Source of the DNA: Silene latifolia
Lineage: Eukaryota > Streptophyta > Magnoliopsida > Caryophyllales > Caryophyllaceae
NCBI RefSeq assembly: GCF_048544455.1
Contig: NC_133528.1
Span: forward strand, 47,638,002-47,702,001
Reading direction: 5' to 3'
DNA length: 64,000 nucleotides
In this document: in pieces, positions 25,156 through 35,872 of the stretch
Layout of the letters: each line of letters begins with the position of its first letter
Numbering within the stretch: position 1 is the first letter of the stretch
The notes under the pieces: generated by a model
Databases searched by the model: none
What the model was told of the DNA's origin: nothing
The model's input: the letters and a program-made list of their open reading frames with translations, nothing else
Position numbers and translations under genes: made by a program

Positions 25156-25230
25156 GTCGATCGACTGGCTAAACTAGTCGACCGACTGAGCCAGTTGGTC
25201 GATCGACTGGGGTAGCTGGTCGATCGACTG
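25156..25230. repeat. Four 21-bp units with GTCGAYCGACTG
   Basis: Unit starts at 25156, 25177 (GTCGACCGAC), 25198 and 25219: exact 21-bp periods. The first 12 bases are conserved, the last 9 vary. The same array occurs at 30151-30225 in the second LTR. Confidence 0.93.
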
Positions 25231-25828
25231 ACTTCGTGTCTGATTAGCATCGTTTGATTCGTTAAGTGCAATATTTAACAATGAGACCGAGAGGAGACTT
25301 GTTAGATGCTTAGTTTTGACCAACCCATAGATCGAAAGATAGGGAAGGGCGTTAATTAACGAGTTGAGACGACTAAATTGCTGAGATCGAGAGATAATGT
25401 AATTTAGGCTTTAGGAATCACTAATTGGGGCGAGAGCTAGCATTAGTGAGACTTAGGGACTAGTAGCATAGGCCGAAATGAGCTACTAGTTAACTTGGAC
25501 CGAGAGGACTTGTTTTACCCATCCTACACGACTGTATTTCGGACTTACCTAGGATATTGTGTCATCGCAGCTATAGTGAACCGACCATCTTAGCATTTCA
25601 TTTATCATTGTTTACGTCCTTATTTACTTTTATTTGTTTATTTATTTTCGCATTTAGTCTTAGATATAACTCAAATCAAAACCCCTCAAACTGTTACCCT
25701 TAGACTAGAATTAATAACAACTATTATCTCCCTACCTCCCTGCGGATCGACCCTTACTACCACTTGCTAGTTGTAGTTTGGTTTTATAAATATTATTTTT
25801 GGTGCACACAACGACAGGCATCAAATTT

Positions 25829-25846
25829 TGGCGCCGTTGTCGGGGA
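25829..25846 (+). other. Primer-binding site of the nested element
   Basis: TGGCGCCGTTGTCGGGGA five bases after the LTR end. This is the Athila-type PBS, one base different from the TGGCGCCGTTGCCGGGGA at 37734-37751. Confidence 0.88.
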
Positions 25847-25928
25847 GGCAGCGCTAGTTTTAGTTGTTTTTAATTTTAGTCTTTCTTTCTTTAGTCTCAG
25901 GGAACTTCGGTTCCTTGAGACCGTTCTC

Positions 25929-26878
25929 ATGTTTCATGTTCTAAGTTTTCCACAGGAAGAGGATGAAATCTTTGGTGCTTATTTAGCCAGACTTTGGGAG
26001 TTTATTGAGCCCAGACGAGATGCCTTTTCTGATCTCCAAATATGCTGCACTATTTTCTGGCATATGAATGACCTTACGCGAGCATACCTCGAGTCTATAG
26101 GTAAGTGGGATTTCGAAGGAATCCCCGTAATTGAGGTATTAGAATTCTTTAATTGGTTTGCTACTGAATCTCTTAAACCTACTTTTTCTGTTCATGTTGA
26201 CTCAGATGAGGGGGTGGGTGAGACCTTAGAAACCGATCTAGGAAATGCTGATGGAGACATAGAGGATACCATTAGCGTGGTTGACAATCCTTTTATGAGG
26301 ATAGTTTAGAACCCCTTTATGATTCTTGCACTGATAGTGAGGTCGATTTGGAGGATCTCTTTGAGAATCTCCAACTTGACGAGTCTAGCGATAAGGAGAG
26401 TGAGGAGGAAAATTTTGACAGTCTTGAGGTTAATTGGGATGTGTATGACGATATTATAGATGAACCTATTATAGAGGACCCGATTGACCCATTTGACTTT
26501 ACCACCCCTTGCATTTGGGATGATTATCCACCTTCTCCTTTAGATGACCAGACTTCTCCACCTCACAGTTCATACCCGTCTGAGCATCCTAATTCTACTC
26601 GCGTTATTTTTGAGTCAATAGCTCCTGAGCTCTCTAATTTTCCACCTACGGATAATTTGAGCTTTTATATTCCGCCCTTAGCTGGAGGGCAGAATTATTT
26701 TGTGGATGATTTTAGGAGCTGCCATAGGAAATTTGTTAGGCTTAAATGTTATTATATTTTACTTTCCTATGCTATTGCTGTCTTATGGTGCTACTTACAG
26801 TTTTGCGTAGCACATGCGCATAAGTTTGATAGGTTGCTGCGAGCTTTGAGCTGTTTTGATTGGGCTCAATTAGAGTAG
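25929..26878 (+). pseudogene. Acidic ORF of the nested element, one frameshift
   Basis: Two frames join into one product: 25929-26309 (MFHVLSFPQEEDEIF...; the ATG at 25764 lies in the LTR and is unlikely to be used) and a second frame that can be read from about 26290 to 26878. A one-base shift near 26290 best explains the break, as both frames there give acidic sequence. The position after the PBS suggests a gag-derived protein, but I see no CCHC zinc knuckle. The C-terminal part has a hydrophobic stretch CYYILLSYAIAVLWCYLQF that could be a membrane segment. I do not recognise a domain. Confidence 0.5.
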
Positions 26879-26928
26879 TTGGCTGAAGAAAAAGAGGTCG
26901 AGCAGGACCTGACTGAAACCAGCGCTAG

Positions 26929-26944
26929 CCGGGAGGCAACCCGG
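26929..26944 (+). other. Hairpin CCGGGAGGCAACCCGG
   Basis: Perfect 5-bp stem with a six-base loop. A GGGAGGCAACCC core is, from memory, recurrent in the 3' part of Athila-type elements. Directly upstream, 26879-27079 reads as a short frame with a hydrophobic segment. Confidence 0.6.
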
Positions 26945-27119
26945 AGTGTGATTTTTGTTATCTTGCGAATTAGCTTTGTTTTACAACTCTTTAGAATTTT
27001 ACTTTGGGTTTTGCGCAATTTTGGGCGCGTTATTATGTGTATTTTCAGGTTCATAGACCATATTAGCTCAATTTATTGAGCTAATTCGAAGAAATCAGAA
27101 ACTTACAGCAGGTATCCCA

Positions 27120-27220
27120 GTCGATCGACTGGACTATGTGGTCGATCGACGGAGCCGCGACATCAGGGGCTTCTGTTCCTGTCACCCTGGTCGATCGACT
27201 GCCTGCTATGGTCGATCGAC
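27120..27220. repeat. Internal cluster of GTCGATCGAC palindromes
   Basis: Starts at 27120, 27141, 27190 and 27211: two pairs, each with exact 21-bp spacing, 49 bp between the pairs. It is the same motif as in the LTRs, 1.9 kb from the 3' LTR. Frames over it (27136-27453) are not convincing genes. Confidence 0.92.
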
Positions 27221-28296
27221 CGCTTCCCGCTGCTGTACCTGTTCACGACCATTCCCCTGCTGTGTTTGGTCGATTTGCAGAGTTAAGGGAGTCTTTTCTC
27301 CACTTTATTCTCCGATTACTTTCTGTTTTCTTCTGTTTTCTTATTTTGCACATAATTTTGTGTTTCATAAATTGTTTTCTCGAAATTACGCGCGGTACTT
27401 TTGTTTCTTTTCAGGTACTTATGGTAGCATTGCTGGCTACTGAAACCTCCTAGCTCACGCTGGTTTGGGGAGGTTTCCTTTTGCGCGCTTAAAGTCTTGT
27501 GAGTTTCCGAGTTTAAACTTCATGTCTTATTTAGTTAATTTATCGCAAATTCCCGTTTCCCTTTTATTTCATCACATGATTTTGCACAATGGGGACATTG
27601 TGTGATTTGGTTTGGGGAAGAGTTTTGCGTTGCATTCACATGTTTTATTGCATTTCTGTTTCACGTTTATTGCATTTCAGTTTGCATTTGTCATTTCCTA
27701 TATATATACAAAAAAAATTGAAAAAAAATTGAAAAATCCCAAAAATTCAAAAAATGCATGTTTATTTTAGCATATAGGTCGAGTCGGAACGGTAGTATTT
27801 CAATGATGACATTGCATTTTCATCTGTTTATGCCTAAGCCGTGCTCAGTTGACATGTTATTAGTAGAATAACATATGCATAGTCTATGAGTTTTTGTTAA
27901 AATATTTGCTGGATTATAGACTTGACCTGAACTTTGGCAACCTACTTATAATTTCTAAGGATTAGAGCTCATATAACTGGTGTCATTTGTGACCGGTTTC
28001 ATTTAGGATTGTGAGTAGTTACTCCTTGCATATCATGTATCATTAATTTGCACATTTATGAAATTCAATTACTTTTTGCCTTCATACATTCGGGTTAGTG
28101 GTTGGTGTCACATGCAGGGAGGTGCTTACAATTTCCCCTTTATTTCATTTTACCCATTGAACTCCACATTAGCCAAATTTGCCTGTTGACCCTTAGCTAC
28201 ATCCAAATTTAGCCTGCCTTGTCAAGCTAGTATAATGTATGCTTTTGCGGTATATAATTTATTGTGCCAAGTTTGGTCTGTATTGCGTTATTTGGA

Positions 28297-28445
28297 GATG
28301 GTAGAAAAGGAAGAAGGAGGATGAAAAAAAAAAACAGAGAAAGAAAAGAAAAAAAAAACGTGAAAAAAAAAAGAAAGAAAAAAAAAAGTTGAAAAAATTC
28401 GAAAAGAAAGAAAAAGAGAAAAATGATGAAAGAAAGAAACCGTGA
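28297..28445 (+). repeat. Purine-rich low-complexity tract
   Basis: About 150 bp almost entirely of A and G. It lies within the non-coding 3' part of the nested element (27454-29060), which otherwise shows nothing coding. Confidence 0.85.
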
Positions 28446-29061
28446 AAGGAAAAGATGTTGTTTGTAGACGGTTTCACTCCTATGCTTTATTTACATTTAT
28501 TGAGGAGTATTTTCAGTTCGGTTTGGTGAGTTTTGTGCCAAATGAAGGGCGCATGTGCTTAATCCTACAATTGAGTTGGAGATGGATGTTGTCATATGGT
28601 TTTGTTTAGGTACTAGCTTGATCACCTATACCTCCACATTCCCATAAATGTTTTGCCTTTTCTTACCCATTGCCTCACTTTACCATATTTTTGTAAGCCC
28701 TCGGCTGTGACAGGACCTTGTTTGGTTGGAATGTATGTACGGTAGTTAGAATTGTCTATCATATTAGTTGCGTGCATGATTATGTGGGTCGTAGTCTAGG
28801 TGAGCGGCTATTTTTTCTTCTTCTCTCACACATATATGCTTACCCTTTGCTTCATGAGAGAAGAGTGACCCGGGAGAGTCCAATTTTAAAGGTCTTGCAA
28901 GGTCGACGGTTCAGCAATTTTTAACGACTACATAACTCGTTCGCATGATTCATTTTGCTAATTTATTGTTAGTTGTTGCATTAAATTGGTTTAGGCTATT
29001 CGGTTTGCATTTCGCTCTGAGATTGAACTCGTTCCATTAGGTCCTAGGATCGAATCTAGTT

Positions 29062-29100
29062 CTTGCTTGGGGACAAGCAAGGGTTTGGTTTGGGGAAGTT
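29062..29100 (+). other. Hairpin and polypurine tract before the 3' LTR
   Basis: CTTGCTTGGGGACAAGCAAG (29062-29081) can fold with a 7-bp stem. It is followed by ggtttggtttggggaag, the PPT, and then the LTR. The host element has a related arrangement on its minus strand, into which this element inserted. Confidence 0.75.
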
Positions 29101-30818
29101 TGATGCATGTCCTAAATATGATGTTTTACACCCTCTTTTACACGCATTTCAGAGCTCAAATATGTAGTTTATGCTACTATTTTCCCTATTTCCGTCTACT
29201 TTCGTGTTTTTGTATAATATTGCAGAAATGTGAAGAATCCGGCGGAAATCGAGCCGAATCCGTCCCTAAGTACTTAGCATTGCATTTGACATGGAGTAAA
29301 GACTCGGGGGATGAACTTGATGCGCATTTCAAGGCCTGAAAGATGTATTTGCGAGAGTTTTAGAAGCGGATTACCAGCTACAGTGGTCTATAGACTGACC
29401 TACATGGTCTATAGACTGTCAGAATGCTTCTCGACATTGCAGCCTTATTCAGATGGCTATATCTCGAGTTCTAGATCTGATAATCGAGTGATTCCAATTG
29501 GAGGTGAAAGCTTATCCTCTTAGCTTTCCAACGCCGCATAGAACGCCTGATTTGACCAAGTAACGAAGAAATGGTGGCTGTTTTAAGATCGGTGCGCGCT
29601 ACAGGAATTGTCAGAATGCATTACTGTACAGCGCCTGTGGTCGATCGACTGGTCCCAGTAGTCGATCGACCACCCCACGACTCTGACGCGCAAAATAAAA
29701 TTAGAATTCTGAAGCCCAATGTAATTATGTTTTAGGAATAAGTTACGGGACTTCTCTATAAAAACAAAAACATCATTCATCAGTTGAGGGAGCTCTCTCT
29801 CGCATGAGAGAAGAACGTTAGTTTAGTTTTAGCTTCGTCAATAAAGTTCGTACCTTACTTTCAGATTCATCGCTTGTTCCTTTGCTTTGGTAATTCTAGT
29901 CCTTTAATTTCAGTATTGTTTTATTCGTTTCGTTAGTATTAGTTCTTGTTAATTAGAATCCATAAGCCCTAATTCTTTCTTTATGCGATTTTATTGTTCG
30001 TTTAGTTTAATTATGAATTCTATTATTTGCATAGTTAGTTTCATTATCATTAATAATTTCAGTATGAGTAGCTAAATACCCCTTGCTAAGATGTAGGGGA
30101 TCTATGGCGTAGATGGCATTAGAATAGGTGTGACCCCGCATTAGGGCTTGGTCGATCGACTGGCTTAACTAGTCGACCGACTGAGCCAGTTGGTCGATCG
30201 ACTGGGGTAGCTGGTCGATCGACTGAGTTCGTGTCTGATTAGCATCGTTTGATTCGTTAAGTGCAATATTTAACAATGAGACCGAGAGGAGACTTGTTAG
30301 ATGCTTAGTTTTGACCAACCCATAGATCGAAAGATAGGGAAGGGCATTAATTAACTAGTTGAGACGACTAAATTGCTGAGATCGAGAGATAATGTAATTT
30401 AGGCTTTAGGAATCACTAATTGGGGCGAGAGCTAGCATTAGTGAGACTTAGGGACTAGTAGCATAGGCCGAAATGAGCTACTAGTTAACTTGGACCGAGA
30501 GGACTTGTTTTACCCATCCTACACGACTGTATTTCGGACTTACCTAAGATATTGTGCCATCGCAGCTATAGTGAACCGACCATCTTAGCCTTTCATTTAT
30601 CATTGTTTACGTCCTTATTTACTTTTATTTGTTTATTTATTTTCGCATTTAGTCTTAGATATAACTCAAATCAAAACCCCTCAAACTGTTACCCTTAGAC
30701 TAGAATTAATAACAACTATTATCTCCCTACCTCCCTGCGGATCGACCCTTACTACCACTTGCTAGTTGTAGTTTGGTTTTATAAATATTATTTTTGGTGC
30801 ACACAACGACAGGCATCA
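29101..30818 (+). mobile_element. 3' LTR of the nested element
   Basis: A 1718-bp copy of the 24107 LTR. Palindrome positions are conserved: 29386, 29407, 29640, 29661, 30151, 30172, 30193 and 30214, all with 21-bp spacing within clusters. Confidence 0.92.
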
Positions 30819-32211
30819 CCGAGTAAAGAGGTGACAAAAACTAGGACCTTTATTTAAACTAACCTACTAATATAGCCGATATGAGACAATTAGCGGGTCT
30901 CACTCCCCTCCTTCAACTCACAACAAAACAACCATGAGGTAGGATGCCTTCTTGCAAGGCAAGGTGGGGCTTGCCAAAATGGCGATACATCCAAGCGGAA
31001 ATGGATGCATCTAGCTACAAAAGCAAGTAATGGATGCATCTAGAAAAATGAATAGCCACTTTCCTCATCTAAGTAGCGGAAATTATCTACAAGGGAAATA
31101 ATCTAAGGGTACACACTCCATTATAGATGCGGTTTCATCAAGCTACTAAGCCTAGGAGGATACCAATAAATCACCTCCAAGTTGTGTCAAGCTAGGGTAC
31201 CTTTGTCCTCAATCGTTAAGTGCTTTCGTTAAGAGTAGACTCCTTATGGTGTTAGAAACACTGGAGGATCGCGGAATACCCCTTCTTGCCTAGACAAGAA
31301 GAAGGGTCGTCCCTTCTCCACCATGCATAAAAGTAGGTTCAATGGATAAAGGGTTCAATATGTTTTGAGTTTCATATGGGAGTTTACTTTTGATGTTGTT
31401 ATTCCCCCCAATTTCTGGTAGCATTTGATATTTGAGAACAATTTCTTTTTGCCATTTCTTTGATGTTTGGCATTTGATGCTTGACAATTTCAACTTTTTG
31501 CATTTTTTGAACATTTTCAAAGTCACCCTAATTTGTAAGGAGGGTTCTTATATTTGAAGCATAGGAGTCTATTTTTGCTCCTCTTTTCTTTGATGCATTT
31601 TGCAAACTTTTTCATTTTTTCATTTCTTTCATTTTAATACTTGAACTCAAATTTGAACAATTTTTGTGCCCATTCCCTTTTTGTTGACAAAAATGTGGTA
31701 GAATGTGGAAGATGGTTGTACGGCTTCAAAGGTCGTCTTGGAATAAACGGCAGCCAAGGAGTTATCACACCAAAATTTACTCTTGACTAGGCCTTAATCC
31801 ATGGGTCAAAGGATACTAGCATGACACGTCCTAGGGTGTTTTAGAAGCATTCTAGTAAGAAAAGTCTCAAGAAGAAAAAGTATCTACAAGGGCCTTATAT
31901 ACACTTGTCAAGTTCCCCAAATAGATGTTTTCACAGAATTTTTCTAAAATGCAACTATATGCCATGATGCAACTAACATTTATACAACCTAATGCATATG
32001 CTTCTACCAACTAGTATGTCATATAAGCTAAATGCAATTCTTGCAATCACATTGGTTTATACCGCATCAATCAAAATAAAGTCACATATTCATTAACATA
32101 AAGAGGAAAAAGGAGATTAGAAAGATCATACCATGCGGTCTTCATGATCCTCATGTCTCGGATGTGGCGTAGACGATCAATGTGAAAGAAGGATAAACAA
32201 ACAAACAAATA

Positions 32212-32418
32212 CTCCCTCCTATTCATTCATTTTGTCCCCCTTCTATTTTGCACAAGAATTAAGAAAATGATTTTGGACCACACAAAACACTCTATTCCAC
32301 TCTACCCCACATGTAATTAAATTTGAACCACACAAAAATTACCAAAAAAGGAAAGAGGGACAAAAATCCGACTAGCTTCGATAAGGAAAGAGGGACAAAA
32401 TGAATGAATAGGAGGGAG
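32212..32418. mobile_element. Stowaway-type MITE, 207 bp
   Basis: Terminal inverted repeats CTCCCTCCTATTCATTCATT... and their complement, flanked by a TA duplication (32210-32211 and 32419-32420). The CTCCCTC start and TA target are typical of Stowaway/Mariner MITEs. The terminal repeats match over about 27 bases by eye. Confidence 0.92.
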
Positions 32419-33107
32419 TATATACAAGATATACAATTCTACACTATAAAGGAATGAATATGTTTTTGGTTTTTGAAATTTTGAAATTTTTATGGTTTTT
32501 GTTTTTGTGAAAAAGAAAGAACATATTTTTGTATTTTTCAATTTTTATAATTTTTGTTTTAAAAAGTCAAGTTAGAATTTTCCATCCCCACACTAGTATG
32601 GGCATTATCCTCAATGGGCAATACGATAGGAAATTATGCAAGCTAATATGAGAATGCATGATTTCTACACTAATATACAAACTACATGGCATATACCCAA
32701 GTGATGCATTCTAAACTACACTATATGATGCATGAATTTATTGGTTGGAGAGCGCAATTTGAATTGACTCCCAATGCTTGTGCTTGAACTTCCCCAAACC
32801 AAGTACGACACTATTCCTAGTGTAAAATTGGGGGAGTTCATGCACAAAAATGCAATGCATGAAACTAGTTTGTCATTTTGGATTTTAAAAAGTGGGAACA
32901 TTAGATTTATCATCACCTAAATGTTGCCAAGGTGGAATAATAGTCCTTCAATTTTACAAGGACACCACAAAAATGAAACAATCAATTGTAAAATAAGTTA
33001 ACAAAGCACGGAATTCTTGTCATGAAAAAAAATGAGAGGGAAAGGAAAAACTTCACTTTGGCCTTGGTGGGTACCCCATGCCCGCTCCACCTAGCTCATG
33101 AAGATCC

Positions 33108-33596
33108 TCAATAGTTACCATCATCCCCTCCAAGATCAATATCCTCTTGTTCTTGCACTTCATCACTCTCATAAAAGTCCATGAACACGTCCCCCTCACT
33201 ATTAACCTCTACCGTATCACCGACACTTGACCCTCCTTCTTCTACTCCATGTGTCCCACCGTTGGCATGTTCCGAGTTCGGAAAAAGTATATCCATTTGT
33301 GCCCAAGAGAAAATCATTCCCTCTTCACTAATATGCCGTTGGTGGGCCAATCGGTGAATTGTGGAATAGAGAGCGAAGTAATTGTCCACCCTTGCTTCAT
33401 ATTGCTTTTGGTGCATGTCTTGAAGTAGACCCGTGACAAAGTCATCTCTTAGGAGAATGAAGGGATTTGGGTGATTATATGGCTGATATGGAAACGGGTA
33501 AGGCGGGATAACAACTTTCTCTTTGTCATTCGTTTGAGGTTCATGTTGTTGAGGTTGGGTTGGAGGTAGCAAAAGTCGAAAATTGAAGAGTAGCAC
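33108..33596 (-). pseudogene. Downstream ORF of the Athila-type element, unknown product
   Basis: This 162-residue frame begins with a Pro/Gln-rich part (LLLPPTQPQQHEPQ, YPFPYQPYNHPNP), has a middle part with DMHQKQYEARVDNYFALYSTIHRLAHQ and an acidic tail (GDVFMDFYESDEVQEQEDIDLGGDDG). It lies 3' of integrase, where Athila elements carry an extra ORF often called env-like; I see no signal peptide or membrane segment. It could be the C-terminal end of a longer product whose upstream part is now the repeat-rich zone 33600-34050. I do not recognise a domain. Confidence 0.45.
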
Positions 33597-33603
33597 GGAA
33601 GGG

Positions 33604-34041
33604 AGACGCGCGGGCCGTGTCTGGGACGGGCAGATTCTTTGGTGTGCAGAAAAACATAAGAGCAGATAGAGACGGGCAGATAGTGCTCAGGGCGCTCGGA
33701 TCCATAGTCAGTGCAGTCTGGATTTTCTGACCCGTGCTGAGACGCGCGTATTCTTCAAGAGACGAGCGGATCCTGCTGGAAATGAGCGGATCCTTCAGGG
33801 GACGCTCGGATTCATCGTCAGTGTGGAATGATAATTTTGCCAACAGCCAGGACGCGCAGATCTTGCTTGAGACGAGCGGCTTCAAACAAATACGGGCGTC
33901 TTCTTTGTAACCCGCTCAGATTTTAAAACAGACACAAGTTTTTCAATTTCAGTACTCCCAAGACGAGCGTCTTCGAGCCAGGATGCTCGGATTTCTCCCA
34001 AGACGAGCGGATTCCCACTGGGACGCTCGGATTGCCTTCAG
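33604..34041. repeat. Arrays of GACGMKCGGATTC units in 20-bp phase
   Basis: Runs of about four units each start at 33741/33761/33781/33801, at 33851/33871/33891/33911 and at 33962/33982/34002/34022, all exact 20-bp periods. Looser copies are at 33604, 33625, 33671, 33691 and 33711. The first 10-12 bases of each unit are conserved, the rest variable. The same motif is clustered in both LTRs (23622-23735, 39033-39155). Confidence 0.88.
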
Positions 34042-34310
34042 TTCCCGCGGGCTCAGGTCTGCCCGTGGGGGTTTTCCTCCTTTTTGTTCTTCTTTCCCTC
34101 ATTTCGTTCATCAAGAGTCCTTCCCTACACTTGAATTCCTAAATCCTTCATTCATCAAAAGAATTAGTAACACTCCCTCACCAACTCTCATGTCAAAAAT
34201 CATGCTTTTATTAAATGCAATATAATCAAAAATATAAGTAAGAAGAGTTAGTATATTTACAAGTGGTGGTTTAGAGAAGACTTCACCAAACTCTCTCTTT
34301 GATGGTCTTT

Positions 34311-35791
34311 TCATGATGGGAGAGGTTCGAGTCGTATGACCTCTACTTCTCCGATGAATGCTCCTTCATAATATGGCTTCAACCTTTGGCCGTTGACTTT
34401 GAACTTGTTTCCATCTTCCGACTTTATTTCGAAGTCGCCATATTTTCCCACTTCGGTGATTACATAGGGCCCCATCAATCTTGAATTTAAATTCCAGGGA
34501 AAGAGTCGATATCGGGAGTTAAATAGAAGGACTTTGTCTCCCTTGTGTAAGGCTTTTTGCTTGATTCTCTTGTCATGAAGCAACTTTGTCCTTTCTTTGT
34601 AAATCCTTGCATTTTCGTAGGATTGTAGTCGGAATTCCTCCAACTCTTGAATTTGCATTATCCTCTTTTGACCACTTAACTTGAGATCAAGGTTGAGAGA
34701 TTTGATTGCCCAAAAGGCTTTGTATTCTAGCTCAATTGGCAAATGACATGCCTTTCCATAGACTAGCTTGTAAGGGGGGGCTCCTATGGGAGTCTTATAG
34801 GCCGTCCTATAAGCCCAAAGAGTGTTATCAAGCTTCGTACTCCAATCCTTACGAGTCTTGTTAACAACCTTCTCAGGAATTTGTTTGATTTCTCTATTCG
34901 AAACTTTAACTTGACCGCTTGTTTGAGGATGATATCCCAAGCCGGTTCTATGTTGAACATCATATTTTAACAAAAGAGAGGTGAGCTTCTTTTCATGGAA
35001 ATGTGTCCTTCCATCACTAATGAGAGCTCTAGGAACTCCGAATCTTGGAAAGATTATTTTCTTGAGAATCTTAGCAACCGTTTTGGCGTCATCGGTTGGA
35101 GTAGCAATTGCTTATACCTACTTTGATACTTAATCAACGGCTACAAGAATGTACTTGTTTCCTTGAGATGACACAAATGGTCCTTGGTAGTCAATTCCCA
35201 TACATCAAAAATTTCTACCACCAATATTCCTCGTTGTGGCATCTCATTTCTCCAACAAATGTTCCCGGTTCTTTGGCAAGGATCACAATGGAGAATAAAT
35301 TCTCTAGCATCCTCAAACATGGTAGGCCAAAAGAAGCCCGATTAAAGGACTTTAGCAATAGTTCTTCTGGCTCCATGGTGTCCTCCATAAGGTGATGAAT
35401 GGCATCCCTCCAAAACACCTTGAACTTCACATTGAGGTATGCATCTTCGGTAAAGTCCATCACTACATTCCTTGTAAAGATTGGGATCGTCCCAAAAATA
35501 TCTCTTCACTTCAAACAAGAATCTCTTTCTTTGATTGTAGTTCAAGTTTGGAGGAAGAACTCCTCCAATAATGTAATTAGCATAGTCGGCAAACCATGGT
35601 GTGGTGTGCCTCTCAAGTTGTGATTGGATGGCCATCAAGATATCACCGGGGAAAGAGTCATTAATCGGTGTCTCTCCCTCATCACTATGGAATCGAATTC
35701 TTGACAAGTGATCCGCTACCACATTCTCGGCTCCCTTCTTGTCTCTTATCTCTAAATAAAATTCTTGGAGTAGCAAAATCCATATCAACAA
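34311..35791 (-). pseudogene. Integrase of the Athila-type element, broken in the core
   Basis: 35791-35342 contains the end of RNase H ([12 protein letters not shown]) and the integrase zinc-binding N-terminus ([16 protein letters not shown]...[15 protein letters not shown]). The catalytic core, about 35340-34980, is split by frameshifts and stops (the WGIDYQGPF block is out of frame near 35205). 34973-34311 is open again: [40 protein letters not shown] and the C-terminal [10 protein letters not shown] and LMGPYVI. The order on the strand (RT, RNase H, IN) is the Gypsy order. It could not work as it stands. Confidence 0.85.
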
Positions 35792-35872
35792 TCTTGGTTT
35801 TGCTTATTTCTTTATCAAGAGATGTCTAAGAGCACGATGATCCGAGAAAACAATCACTTTTGATCCAAGCAA

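Larger units (their letters stand above)
24107..25823 (+). mobile_element. 5' LTR of the nested element
   Basis: A 1717-bp LTR from TGATGCATG to GGCATCA. It contains three clusters of 10-bp palindromes at exact 21-bp spacing (24391/24412; 24645/24666; 25156/25177/25198/25219). A TATA-like ctctataaaaac lies near 24761. Confidence 0.92.
24107..30818 (+). mobile_element. Nested non-autonomous Athila-like LTR element, complete, 6.7 kb
   Basis: Two LTRs (24107-25823 and 29101-30818), a PBS and a PPT, flanked by tcgag (24102-24106) and ccgag (30819-30823), a 5-bp target duplication with one mismatch. By hand I count about 35 differences between the LTRs over 1.7 kb (roughly 2%). The 3.3-kb interior has one broken ORF and no protease, RT or integrase, so it must have moved with enzymes from another element. 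It sits inside the 3' end of the minus-strand Athila-type element, with which it shares PBS and PPT style. Confidence 0.92.
30824..34310 (-). mobile_element. 3' internal region of the Athila-type element
   Basis: Between the integrase end (34311) and the nested insertion. In Athila elements this zone usually holds an env-like ORF. Here only one frame (33596-33108) is open; the rest (30824-33100) shows no coding signal. It hosts a Stowaway MITE (32212-32418) and the 20-bp phased motif arrays (33604-34041). Confidence 0.7.

Noticed and set aside
24391-30223. CRISPR-like array because of regularly spaced palindromes
   Set aside because: Plant nuclear DNA, unit 21 bp with 9-bp variable part, no cas genes; it is an LTR element motif.
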